From Branchiostoma floridae (Eukaryota; Chordata; Leptocardii; Amphioxiformes; Branchiostomatidae), in NCBI RefSeq assembly GCF_000003815.2, contig NC_049983.1, positions 720,524 through 784,523 on the forward strand: a stretch of 64,000 nt of DNA. Reading direction: 5' to 3'. Below the pieces are notes generated by a model. That model did no database searches and was not told where the DNA came from. It worked only from the letters and a program-made list of their open reading frames with translations. Both the position numbers and the translations under genes were made by a program. Positions 22,774-34,143 of this stretch are shown piece by piece; the stretch's first letter is position 1, and each line of letters starts with the position of its first letter.

Positions 22774-23181
22774 TTGTGGCTGAATTTCGGTATTCCTGAC
22801 GATATATATATAACGAATTGTGGCAAGAACTTTGGAGTCGGCATCAATGATGAGGAGCTGCACAAGCTGCAGGCTCCTGTCGCCGGGCGTCTTTTCTTCG
22901 CAGGAGACGGGACAGGGTCATACTTTGGCTTCGTGCACGGAGCCTTTTTCGAGGGAGAGAGAGTTGCTGACGCCATCGCGACGTGTGTGGGAGGAGGCCC
23001 ATGTGAGAAGGAGTACCAGCCGCCCCGCCGGGGTTGTACCTGTCCCGCTGCAGACAACTTCGACAACCAGGCCACGGTAGACGACGGGTCCTGCCTGTAC
23101 CCTACTAGCGGTGGTGACCGTTTCATGCCGTTTTCAACTTTCGCCTACCTTCTAGTTTGGGCAGCGTACGTGCACGTTTGA
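22774..23181 (+). pseudogene. C-terminal fragment of a polyamine/amine oxidase gene
   Basis: From about 22824 the frame reads FGVGINDEELHKLQAPVAGRLFFAGDGTG, then HGAFFEGERVADAIATC, CEKEYQPPRRGCTCPAADNFD and ATVDDGSCLY, ending in a hydrophobic tail and stop at 23179-23181. It closely matches the last exon of the gene at 59427-61142 (minus). GRLFFAGDGT is the C-terminal FAD-contact motif of flavin amine oxidases. The sequence upstream of FGVG (GIPDDIYITNCGKN) looks like the same exon with deletions, and no exons for the FAD-binding N-terminus are seen up to the gap at 22170. It is a partial duplicate, probably dead, though it could be the last exon of a gene whose start is missing. Confidence 0.65.
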
Positions 23182-23724
23182 GGAAATAGGATGACGTAAT
23201 ACATTTTTTTCGTAAAGAAAGTAGTTTGGCCTTTGCCTTAGTTTTGGTAGTAATGCATTGGGAAGGTATATTATTGGTGTCATGAAACCAGTATACAGTA
23301 GACTCCAAGTAGGTTTAGGTCCCGATTGCACTGTCCGAAGCCACCCGTCCGAAGCCACAAATGTGTGAACTGCCGGATACGTGGGGGGGGGGGGGGGGTA
23401 CTTATGTGTTCCACACGGGTAGGTTATTGCGTTTATTTGCTACCGGGTCCCGTGTTCATTTTATATCCGACTTAGATTTTACCCAGTGCTCGGCTGGGCC
23501 CACAAATACCCCGGGAGCCTCAAAGTGTCCCACGGAGCTAGGTATGTAGAGAGCGCCTAAAAACAGCCGGAGAACTGCCCAGCAGATACCTTTTACCAAT
23601 TGAGACCTAAATCTTAATTGCAATACTCTTTGTAGCAAAATCTGACCAATTCTGCAAAGGACTGTAACATCTGAAATCATTTTAATTAACCTCATTGAAT
23701 ATCGACAAAAATGTACATAGTTTA
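23182..23724. other. No gene seen
   Basis: Contains a G run near 23383-23398. Only short frames. Confidence 0.4.
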
Positions 23725-24447
23725 CGAATTGGTTATTGTTGATAAATGGTAATGTTTATTGCAAATTCTTGCCCGAGGGCTAATTGCAGGTACAAACAAC
23801 ACATATGAAAAGTACAAAGGTGCGAAGAACTACATTCTATGACTATTTTGTAATACTAAAGTGTACATTATAAAAGTTTTGTTGGGTTTGGCTTCTTCTT
23901 TTTAGGCAGTGGAAAACGAATTTACCCACTTCTTTTATAATATGTGGGTTCAGTGATTTTAATAATAGGGTTGCTTTCTCATTGTTAGGTATAGTTAGAA
24001 CGAAAGTGTATTTTGGAAAGTGTATTTTGGATAAACTCATAAATATTTGGTTTCTTATATAATTATAAAAAAAATAGAGATAAAATGACTCTCGTCTTCC
24101 ACAGCATTTGAGGGGCAATATTTACAGATAGGTACAGGTAGTTTCATATATCTCCCCTTTAATATTTCCAGGGGGTGGGCACTAATTCTAAAGTTACAGG
24201 TACTTAAACGCTGCTGAAAAGACTCAAATTTCGAGATATTTCTCTGTACAATATTCGGTTCTACATTTTCTGTAAATTTAATTAGCTTGCCAGTATCGGT
24301 AGAATATCTACAAGAACAACCATGTAGATCATTATGCCCAAAACTGCATATATAATCATATAAGGCGACTCGGTACAAGTGATGATAGAATAGATGTACA
24401 ACTAGAACAGGAATGATTTCAATGAAAATAAAATCTGCCCTTATCAT
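23725..24447 (-). pseudogene. Retrotransposon C-terminal zinc tail, copy b
   Basis: On the minus strand it reads FRISAHPLEILKGRYMKLP, CKYCPSNAVEDESHFISI, then after a shift YNYIRNQIFMSLSKI and HIIKEVGKFVFHCLKRR. It has the same CX2C...HX4-type ending as 13316, 28463 and 33030. It ends near AATAAAC at 23750. Frame-shifted, with only the 3' end present. Confidence 0.6.
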
Positions 24448-24874
24448 CTCTGATATTCTAACTCATGTTTTGCATTTTACATCAATGCGAATAAGAAAAA
24501 TAAGTTGAAGATTCATCCCATGGAAATTCTCACAACAAGAAATATTTCCCTAATTTCTTAAGCTGAGGAAGTATTTCCCAAGAAGATTTTGACTCTCGAC
24601 AAGTTCTAAAAATTCAAGTCTTAATTTCTTGTTTTGTGTAGCAAGGTTATTTTTGTTGTCATGATCAAGAGAATATTTTCTAATCATTCCAGCAGAATCT
24701 TACTTCAAGAAATATGCTGAACGACAAAAGTGATGAAGAAAAATTCTTAACTCGCTGACGAAGTGTTTTGTTTTTCTTAACGGTAGAAACAGAAAGTTTT
24801 TTCATCAGATTAATGATTCTGTGTATAATAAGAAATAAGAAAAAGCCTTTTGGCAGGGTACGAGGAAGTGATTG
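24448..24874. other. 3' flank of the serine hydrolase gene, no other gene seen
   Basis: AT-rich. It may include the 3' UTR of the minus-strand gene ending at 24875. Confidence 0.4.
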
Positions 24875-27800
24875 CTAAACTAATATTACAAATGTCAGAA
24901 TGAACACAAAAGATAACCCCAGACGAGACATTACGATTTGCATAGCACCAGAAGTACTGCTACATCCACCCCACTCTTGGTCAGTATCTTCCGTATCTCT
25001 TACTTTTAGATTTCTCTCGAACAATAAGTCGGGTTCAGGGGGCTTACTTCTGAAGGATAAAGAAACGACGTCTTCTCCATGCACTTGAACATCGACAAGA
25101 ATTGTAGAACCATCTAGCGGTCCTCTAAAGAAGGCGTTTAAGACGTTGACACGTTTTGTAGGTATAACAACACCATGTCCGATCAAACCGAGTTTGAAGT
25201 AAAGTTCCTCATCTGTGGCGTTCAGGCTGATTGTCAATGTACCTACTGCACGGTTGCCATAGTGACCCTCGTAGTCTCGTTTGTCTCGCGAGAATTCATC
25301 TGAAGTCTCGGGGATGTTGACGGAATCGTTGGCCTTCGGTCTAGTCCACCAAGGCTGGGGGTACGAGCAGGCAGTGGTGGCGTTCAGCCAGTGATCCTTA
25401 CCTAACGAACAATAAGCATTAGACATCGACATTGAAATAGCAACTGTATCTGTATCTGTATCTATATAGCCGGTATAACCGCCCTTCGGCGTAACACACC
25501 AGCTTCTGTATCTGTATCAATATAGCCGGTATAACCGCCCTTCTGCGTAACACACACGGGCCAGCTTCTGTATCTGTATCTATATAGCCGCTAGCACCAG
25601 CCTTCGGCGTAACACACCAGATTCTGTAAGCATTCGACATCAACAAGTTTATGTTATTAGCAACATGATATATCATGTTTGTTGGGTCATGTCTCCCGCA
25701 TGGATCCGTCACGCCTACCACACCAAACATTGCATGGTCAGCTGGCAGATGGCAAACGTGACAGGGGACACCCTAAGCTCCGTTTTGTGGACGTCTGCAG
25801 GCGCGACCTGAAACTCATCAACATTGGAACTGAGTGGGAGCAGCTAGCTCAAGACCGTGCTGCATGGCGGCACAAACTCCACCAAGGTGCCAAAATGACC
25901 TAAAGATGAAGGAAGCAGCTAGAAGGCATAAGAGACAAAATCCGTGCTTTCAGACGCCCAACCTTTGGCAGACTGTGCAGAAGTGCAGCGGGTCTGGTTG
26001 CACATCGGCGAGTCCACCTGTCAGTGAACTGATCGTCCGTCAGGATGACAAGGACAAGAAGAAGAAGAATCAACAATATAAACATTACAAAACTTTAACA
26101 TCGAACACCCTTTACAAAACTTCGTATTATTAGCTCACTCATGCTCCACGTTAAAAAAGGTAGACCTAACCGCATTTCACAGAAAAGCGGTGTGCTCTGC
26201 ATAAAGGCGTTTGATTGTATATTTGATTGTTACCAACCTATCAGTATGTCAGCAATCTGGTGATGTATGACGTTGTGTACGTCTTTGCTCCGTCCCCTCA
26301 CACCGTTCACAGACGTGAAGACACCCCCTCTAGCGGCCGGGAACAGCGATAACAGGGAGGTAAACCCCGTCACCAGTCCGCTGTGGTAAACCCTTCTATG
26401 GCCTAGAAACAAATGAAAGTGTAGATAATGATATTACCAAGGGATTTACAATACATTATCATATAGCCAGGCGCCGCGGGCCAATCAGAAGGCCCCATTC
26501 CACGTTGATTATGACGCCGTAACACATAGATTCCGGCCGGCCCGGAGTGTATCGCTCCTTCTGATTGGTCAAAATGAATCGACACCGGCACCGGTGTCGG
26601 GGCGGGTCATTAAATATAATATCTGCAGCTAGTATGTACCCAACATTTCGGTAAGAAGACTGATCTACATGGTCGAGGTACCTCCTCGAGCACGGGACCC
26701 ACGTTTTACGTCCCTTAACCTTCCGAAGGACAAATTCGCTTGGTCGGGCGACAGCTTCCGGTCTTCCTTGGGGTCTCTCATCCGCGCCGTGGTATTGAAT
26801 TGGTATCATCAGGTTGACCAGTGCAATGGTCGTGTGGATAGATGTTCGTCATGCCAAATGCATTGTTTTTAAAAACAGGATATTTATCAAGTCAGTGGGC
26901 GTCAGTTTCAAACTGCAATTTTTCGAAAATATTTGAAAAATGTTTAAACTATTGCAATTTGAAACCTCCGACCATTGACCTGATATCCCTAAATATCCTA
27001 TGTTAGAAAACATATATAGGTTACCCCGCGGATAAAGGTGAACTAGCGTTACATCATCTTCCAATTTTGCGAGATTGCCCACCTCTGTAGTATCCACTCA
27101 TCCACCCCAGCCCGTACCCGTGCAGCATGTCCACTCCCACCGGCCAGTCTGGTCCGACCCTCTCGCTGTACAGGGGCATGGTGAAGTCTACCGTGTGGGT
27201 CTGCCGTAAGGTGTCCTCCGGGACCACCTGGCGGCCGGCCGTGTCCCTCCCCCCGCTGAGGTGGAACTTCATGTACCGGGCCATGTCCAAGGCGTTGGAC
27301 ACCACGCCCCCTGCCGGCAAATGTAACCTCACAGGTCTATATGTAAGAATATAGAACATAACGTTATATCAACGACAATGTTACCTTTTATTTTACTAAA
27401 ACACTCTAACGAAAGCAATTCCATTTTCTCGCTACCGAATGTACAGGGATTTCCCGGCTAAGTTAAACGATTAAACATAACTTATATCTAAAAGTGGAAA
27501 CCTTGGAGAACCTTACTGAGATTCCTATCAGAGTCTCTGATTTTGATGCTAGGAATATGATGCGGAGGTCTTTCATTTATGAATCCTTAATGTCAAGTCT
27601 CTCTATTAATGTGAAGTGTCATGATGAGAAGTTGAAAAGTTCTCATGGACTCTCATTTTTATTTCATATCATGCAACATAGAGAGAGAGAGAAAGAGAGA
27701 GACTGAGAGAGAAAGAGAGAGACTGAGACGAACAACAATATACCTGCGATTTTCTGGGCTGTACGGAACAAATGGACTTGTTTCATTGTCTGAGCTGTAT

Positions 27801-30800
27801 GTCTGGGCAAAATTGACGAAGCCATCCTCCTCTTGTACATCAGCCAGATACACCGTGTCGCCCATACCCAGAGGTTGTAGGATGCGTTCTCTCAGGAGGG
27901 TCTCGTAGGGTTTTCCAGTAAGCTTCTCAGCCACGTGCCCGGCAAGTGTGTACATGACGTTGTTGTAGTGCCAGCGGGTACGGATTGGGTAGACCTGTCT
28001 GTAGTACCGTATCCGTCTGCAAGAGGGAGATTTGTCATCGACAGAACCGTGTCAAATGGTTAAGGTGGTATCTCCTTACTTGGGGCACCGGTGCGGCACT
28101 GCGGGGTTCGAAAGATACTCAATGAATTTTAGAAATAAAGAACGAATTTGCTTAAGTTTTGTGTATTTTGTTGTCTTCAATGTCACACTTACGTATTACA
28201 CAATATCTGAATTATTGAAAATCGCGAAAATGACAAAACAGTACCACAGTGAGCAAACCCGGCAGTGCCGCATCGGTGCCCCGAGTGCAGTGAGAGTCCA
28301 TCCCAAGAGAGATATAAGTCCTATACCAACATAAAATTTCATTAGTCAGGTACAAATTCTTACCTATTCTAACAGGAATACTCTAACCATTTCAAAGCAG
28401 CATTCAAGAGCTGTACGGGTCCTCAAATCAGTAGTCATAAATTGAATGCGGAAACAGGAAAATACCACAATGTAGCCCCAGATCATCAAATTTTGTCTAA
28501 AACAAATTGAAAATGAATTTCATTTCAACTTGTAGTGTACGATATATGATAAGTTACGCAATACGTTATTCACATTACTATGTCTAAACACAACAGATTT
28601 TACGATACTCTATACCAGAAGTTGATTTGACTTTATCTTTAAGGTCTCATTGATGAGTTTCTTCTTCCCATAGACTTCTATGTTATAATTCGTGGTTTAA
28701 ATGGGCGCGTTCAGAATGAAGCTACGTGAAATTTCAGCAGATTTTTCATTCTATGTCGAGCAAATTTACCCTATATCATGGGAAAAAATTGCCAATGTAA
28801 ACTATACGTAGGAACTTTTTTTATAGCAATTACAAACTACGATTAGTCAATCCCTACAAAAGGCACTTTTTCGCTGCTATTGTACAACCGCACCACTCAG
28901 AACCCAGGACTGTGTACCTCCGACCTAGCGCGCGGCTGCAAAACTTTACCTGCTAATTTCTTCAGTTACAAATAAGCTTTCACCAATCTAACTTTTGAGA
29001 TCAGTTCCGCTGGCTAAAAGGGAATTTCTCACCGCTAAAAACATGCGTCCGTGCAGTCGTTCATTTTTGGCTCGGATCTCTTTTAGGGTACCCACTCGCG
29101 GAGTAATACATCAATGAGACCTTATATCCGACAGCCCTCATAATGCTAAGATAGGTAAATACATAAAAGATTGCTTTGCCTCACCTGATTGTATGGACGT
29201 TTTCTTATTATCATATATTGTTTAGTTAGTAGATTTTTAGATTTATTCTGTATCCACTTTTTTGTAGTTTACGTTTGACTATATAAAAGTCACTGTACTT
29301 TCTGTCGTGTCAATAAAGCTTGTTGTTGTTGTATAAGAGGAAAGAGGCATGTAAACAATAGTTGTAATAATAGCCTAGCTCTAGATATTTTGTTTATCAA
29401 ATTGTTTGATTGTAGCACTACCTGTAATAGTATCTAGTCTTTAGTATTCTATGTAATACTATTGAATCACTGCATTTAGCCCATGTGGGCAGGAAAATGC
29501 AAATAAAGATCTCATTGTATATCTAAACCTACTATTGAAATGCATGCACAATTTGTCCTCAACGGCCATGGAAAGGTTTCTAAGCAGAGACATATACACA
29601 TCAGCGTAAATGTTGCATGTACTCTGCCTGACTTCTAGTGAACCATTGGCACAAGTCCTGCTGTGCATGTAATGATGCTGCCGGAAAATTGCAGGGCTTG
29701 AGTCTCTAAGTGGTAAGAAAAGCCGACGTCCTGCTATGAAGCTAAAACTACAATCACGGCGTCCCTCTAAGATAGGAATGCTCACTGACTTGAGTAGAGA
29801 GACCTGCTCTTAGTCCAAAATTTTAGGCGGAGTGACAATTGCTGCAAGAAAGTTTCTATGATTCCGTCTGCCTGTCAGTTTTAATGACCTATAGTTTATG
29901 TCTCCAATACACCTTTCTCACGCGGCGGCCATGATAGATCGAACACAAGGTCAATGAGGCAAACAGACAAAACTTATTTCTAAAATTAGCTTCCATTTAT
30001 ACGTTTCCGCAAAACCTCACAAATTTCCACAATAGAAGATCAAATAAAAAATACTTTACCTTATGTTATGCACCAAAAGATGTAGCAATTTAGAGTAGTG
30101 AAGACAGATCCCATAGTCCCTTAAGAGATGCAAGATAAAAGCATAATAATGCAAACATTTGACGGACATGCAGCCATTCTCTTATCGGTCGCTTTCCTAA
30201 CTGGCAGGCTATCATTGGTTGAACTGCTAATTATGATGGACAGTCTTTTATTTGCCTCATTGAACTCATTTTAGATCTATCATGGCCGCCGTGTGAGAAA
30301 GGTGTATAGATTTGTCTGTTATAAGGTCCTTCAATGCCCTACCACAATAATATACTTGCATGGCCTAGATATCACGCAGGGAGATATGAAAAACGAGGTG
30401 ACCCAAACATACACCTCTTACTCTTTGGCGCAAGAGCTATCTGCCACTCACAAATCACGACCGTAGCATGTCCTCGAGATATCAAACCTGGAAGTTCCGC
30501 TGCAGTACCAAAGCAAGCCGCTAGGGAGACTAAAATATAACCGTTTCAATGTCTCATCAAGACCTACCTACATACCAAATATCAAGAGAATTCATCCAGG
30601 TATTCTGGACATATGATGATCAACTACACGCATGCACACACATACATACATACACACACATACACACACACAAACACTAACGGAAAACATAACCTTCTGG
30701 GAAAGGTAAAAATATTATTTGTGATTAAAGAATGTCACCAACCTGGCCAGCTCTGCTCTATCGATGTCTTGTCCGACGTCAACAGCAAGACCAAGACTTT

Positions 30801-31257
30801 CCAGACCCATCTTGTGGGCCAGAAGATCTCTCAGGGTCGCTTCTTCGGTACGGAACTGGTCCCTGAACCTGAAGGACGGCCCCAGGATATCCGTCAGGAC
30901 GGTGTCCCAGCTCACGTCTTTCCTCTCCCCGAGAATGGCCGCTAACAGGGCTGAGGTGAAGGACTTGGAGATGGAGCCGACTCCGAAGAGAGTCCTGTTG
31001 TCCACAGCTTGTCCCGTCTGCAGGTCCCTTTGTCCGTACCCCTTGGCGAAAATGGTCTGGCCGTCCTTGACCACGGACACGGTCAGTCCGACTACAGGCC
31101 TGGACTCACATGTCATCAGGTTCTGGATGAAAGTGTCGAGATCCTGTAGCCTCTGCTGTAGATCGGAACTACTTCTGTCTATAGCCCCTCCAGTAGAAAT
31201 GAAGAAAGTAAAGAAAACAAACTTCACAGCAGTAGCCATCACGGATAAAAGAGACAT
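24875..31257 (-). CDS. Beta-lactamase-fold serine hydrolase, secreted or GPI-anchored, five exons
   Basis: Exons on the minus strand are 31257-30743, 28016-27744, 27336-27083, 26402-26238 and 25401-24875. All four introns are GT-AG and the phases fit, giving 577 residues. A signal peptide comes first (MSLLSVMATAVKFVFFTFFIS). The three motifs of the class C beta-lactamase/DD-peptidase fold are present: S95-I-S-K98, Y189-N-N191, and H354-S-G356 in place of KTG. Exon 5 encodes a separate domain (DYEGHYGN, GTLTISLNATDEELYFKLG) like the C-terminal domain of bacterial 'flp'-type proteins. It ends with CSSTSGAMQ and a hydrophobic tail, consistent with a GPI signal. Animal members are poorly characterised, so peptidase or esterase activity is inferred from the motifs. 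The ATG at 31257 is chosen because it starts the signal peptide. Confidence 0.85.
25436..25628. repeat. Minisatellite, three ~57-60-bp units, in intron 4 of the hydrolase gene
   Basis: Units begin CTGTATCTGTATC and contain ATATAGCCG, CCTTCGGCGTAACACAC and CCAGCTTCTG. They start near 25450, 25507 and 25567. Confidence 0.85.
25679..26070 (+). pseudogene. Non-LTR retrotransposon C-terminal remnant in intron 4
   Basis: It reads MLGHVSRMDPSRLPHQTLHG, GKRDRGHPKLRFVDVCRRDLK, WEQLAQDRAAWRHKLHQG, the typical end of endonuclease-RT proteins of RTE/craniofacial-development-protein-2-like type. After a shift a FGRLCRSAAGLVAHRRVH zinc-like segment follows. Only the 3' end is present. It is opposite in strand to the host gene. 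Confidence 0.7.
26455..26600. repeat. Small foldback with CCAAT-box words, intron 3
   Basis: CCAATCAGAAGG near 26478 faces CCTTCTGATTGG near 26550. The same word pair occurs at 58790 and 58895. This could be a MITE remnant. Confidence 0.4.
27678..27730. repeat. (GA)n-rich microsatellite, intron 2
   Basis: AGAGAGAG runs with occasional CTGA, next to the exon 2 donor. Confidence 0.9.
28463..29330 (+). pseudogene. Retrotransposon C-terminal zinc tail, copy c, split by a MITE (intron 1 of the hydrolase gene)
   Basis: 28463-28642 matches 13320-13503, and 29122-29330 matches the continuation and 3' UTR, ending in a (GTT)n tail after AATAAAGC. The MITE at 28643-29121 sits between. Many substitutions; dead. 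Confidence 0.65.
28643..29121. mobile_element. 479-bp piggyBac-like MITE at a TTAA site
   Basis: The termini are GGTCTCATTGATG and CATCAATGAGACC. TTAA precedes the left end (28639-28642) and TTAT follows the right end, while the unoccupied copy at 13503 has TTAA at the same point. This fits TTAA-targeting piggyBac-type insertion with later change of one copy. No coding capacity. Confidence 0.75.
29910..30304. mobile_element. 395-bp MITE with TA flanks
   Basis: CACCTTTCTCACGCGGCGGC at 29910 is mirrored by GCCGCCGTGTGAGAAAGGTG ending at 30304, continuing into CATGATAGAT. TA lies at 29908-29909 and 30305-30306. It lies in intron 1 of the hydrolase gene. No frame inside. Confidence 0.8.
30636..30676. 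repeat. (CACATA)n-type microsatellite
   Basis: Short run of CA/TA units in intron 1. Confidence 0.8.
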
Positions 31258-33029
31258 TGCTGACAAACTGTGACAGTCAGTCTCAGGCCGATGTTACCCG
31301 ATGACTATCAGCATGAGAAGTACCCTGCAACGTTTGGTATTGCGGGATTCCTTTCTCACCAGGAACCGTCACTTAGGCTTACTTGTCATTGAGATAAAAC
31401 CGCACGAATTCGAATGCCTTGCGAAACAAATTACGGTCTCAGAACACTGGCACAAGGGTCCCATTCGTTAGTAGGATGGTGTCGCAGCTAGTCTTTCCAA
31501 AGAGATATGGTTCATCTATGTTCACGCAGAGATACTGTCAGTTCCCTCTCAACCCTACCATTGAACCAAACCTAGCCCTGGCCACCTAGAATGGCTGTAC
31601 AGCAGATATGGAAACAGGCCAGAAACTGTAACAGAAGAAATAATGAAGACGCTGTCACCTTGATAATAAAAGTAACCTTGAATTATTTTTGATACACTTG
31701 AAACGTGACAGTATTACACATGGCCATGTGCAAGGGGCAACCCTCTCCAATGATATGTTTATCACTGTTATCACTAACGTAGCCCTACGTAGTTAACGTT
31801 AATCATGTCACAGCTTTAAATCTAACACTTTGACAAAATTCGGTGAACTATGCTCGTCAAGATGTACGCTGCCATAGGCCTGTAGTATCTGCTTTAGGTA
31901 TTGACTACAAAATGCCGAGTTCGAAAATCATAAAGATATGGGAAATTTGTTGTCAGTGTTGACCTTCTCAGTGAAGGACGCCCCCCTCCCCACCCGTCCA
32001 TGAGGGTAACAGGTCCTGACAGTACGTCGGCCTACTGTGGAGAACTAAATCCCCAACACGTGTCAGGTAGTCCGGGCTTTGGGGCACATTTAGGGTAAAA
32101 TTTGTGTGGCAGATTTAGAAATGTCAATCTGCACTTGCCAACAGGCAATTACCAGGCCTAACTGTAGGCTCTATAGGGTACCAAATATAGTTTAAACAAA
32201 CCCTGCTTTTTATTCATTGAATGGAGGACAATGATTTATGTATTCTATCGCTATCTCCAGTGACGACCACACAATGATGGTACAAACAGATAGACAATAC
32301 ACAACACGTATAACTGTAGAGATCAATTATAAACAAAGTTGTATTGAAGGTAATTAAAAATGGCGACATAGATTAGCTTTGCCATGTACTGCTCTCCAAT
32401 AAATATTTGCCTAACATTTGGGTTTTAAATACAACGTGCCCATTACATAATAACCCTCGTCACACTCTCTTCGGCAAACTTTTTTGGATCGTAGGACATC
32501 TTTTCTATATTTTCTCTCTTTCTGATGGTGAAATCAAACATCTAATAGTTTTTGGTACTTCCCTTTGCATCTATTCCACAAACTGTTTGATTATGTCTTC
32601 AACTTAGAACTTCATTGTGCAAACTGGCCGTTTCTAACCATGTTTCTTTTCCGTGTCCTACCAAAATTTCCGGGGTTGGGGGAGGGGGGTGTACCAGGAC
32701 TTGCGCTTCTACCAGTCAATACACTTGTATTCCATTTGCACAGATTTACTGCATCCTGTCAATCATATGTTATTCTTATTTTCTTTTAATAGCGGCACCG
32801 ATATAAGTTGTCTTAACTTGACTGGGCCGCTACTTGTCTGTTATTTTGCCTTTATGTGTTTGTTCAATAATTAAAAAAAATACAACGTGGATGCTAAGGG
32901 TGGGAGGTGTCAGAATCAAGCTAACGTTATATTTATCTCCATAATTAGAATAAAATAGAAATTTTAGTTCTCTGTTTTGCATTGATTTCCTTTCTTTCTG
33001 TCTAGTCCCTATAAGTTCAGATAACGGCC
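31258..33029. other. 5' flank of the hydrolase gene, no other gene seen
   Basis: No CpG-rich block or clear TATA box was recognised upstream of 31257. The frames at 32407-32874 show no domain. Confidence 0.4.
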
Positions 33030-33460
33030 GGTCTCATTGCCTGGCTACGAACAACGCAAAATATCTATGTCTGACAACATATGACCTACGTCCAGAGCTA
33101 ATCGAAGACGAATATCACTTTATGGTTGTATGTCCCAAATATTCTGATATACGAAATTCTCTGTACACAAGGTTGTCATCTTATACACAAGGATTTATCT
33201 CAATGGACCTGAAGTGCAAATTCAAATACATCATGACATGTGACAATCCCTGCATGACAGATATAGGAAAATATATTAAAGAAGGTTTAGACATTAGAAA
33301 TTCCTCCAATGATTGTAAAAGCCTCCAATGACTGTAAGAAACTTATCCCATACTACAACTTCTAAATTAGTTAGATAAGCCTTAAGTTAAGTTATAGCAC
33401 TGTAGTTATGTAGATGCCATACTTTGTACCCCGTACAATTGTTGTGCAATAAATTTAAAG
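33030..33460 (+). pseudogene. Retrotransposon C-terminal zinc tail, copy d
   Basis: It reads LTTYDLRPELIEDEYHFMVVCPKYSDIRNSLY, then DIGKYIKEGLDIRNS, and ends near AATAAATTTAAAG. It is the same family end as 13316 but a distinct copy; the first Cys pair is not clear. Confidence 0.6.
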
Positions 33461-33879
33461 CTATCTGTTACTTAAAAAAGCGGAACACCTACATTCCATT
33501 GCGAGTTCTCCTTTTGCGTTTGTGGAAATTAAGACTTCCCTTTCCTAAAGTGTGTGATTTTAGATGAGGCAAATGTATTTACAGTTCCCCTTTCCTTTAA
33601 CAAAGATTTCCGCATTCGGACATCCGAGGAGACAAAAGTACCCATTCTCTAAACAGTGTTGACAATGTCTATGCTGACTAATAATGTTACTGGACACATA
33701 TTTAGCAATGGCTAAGTACGTGATATCTTCTTCTATAACGGAGATTAACATTGTGTCATATCTATTTCACGAAACAGAAATCTAAGAAGGTCGATCCACA
33801 TCTATTGAAGTCCAAATAGACATAGGGATTAGTGCAGTTCTTGTGTATAAGAAATGTAATGTGTGTGTATATGTGTGTA

Positions 33880-34067
33880 TATGTACTATAATTCTTTCCT
33901 ATATTCTTTCAAGTCTCCTCTTCTTCTCTTTTATCTTCTATCTAGGCATTCCTCATTGAGCCAGTTAGTCATCATTCATATTTTCTCCCATACGTTGTTC
34001 CAGTTGTACAGCGTCGGGTCTGTCTGGGTCTCCGGCCAAACACTGACACATCAGCCAGTTCTGGCAT
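33880..34067 (-). pseudogene. Relic of an RTK C-terminus and its 3' flank
   Basis: On the minus strand 34067-33945 reads like the last ~35 codons of the RTK genes (LMCQC-AGD-PDRPDAVQLEQR-GENMNDD) with a shift. The next bases match the 3' flank of copy 2 (41664-41730). It lies directly beyond the stop of copy 1 on the same strand, so it is a remnant of a further copy. Confidence 0.65.
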
Positions 34068-34143
34068 ATATGTGTGTAAAATTATCCTTTCCTTCCTACG
34101 TTTCATTTATATCGAGTCCGTCTTCACTGAGTCAATCAGTCAG

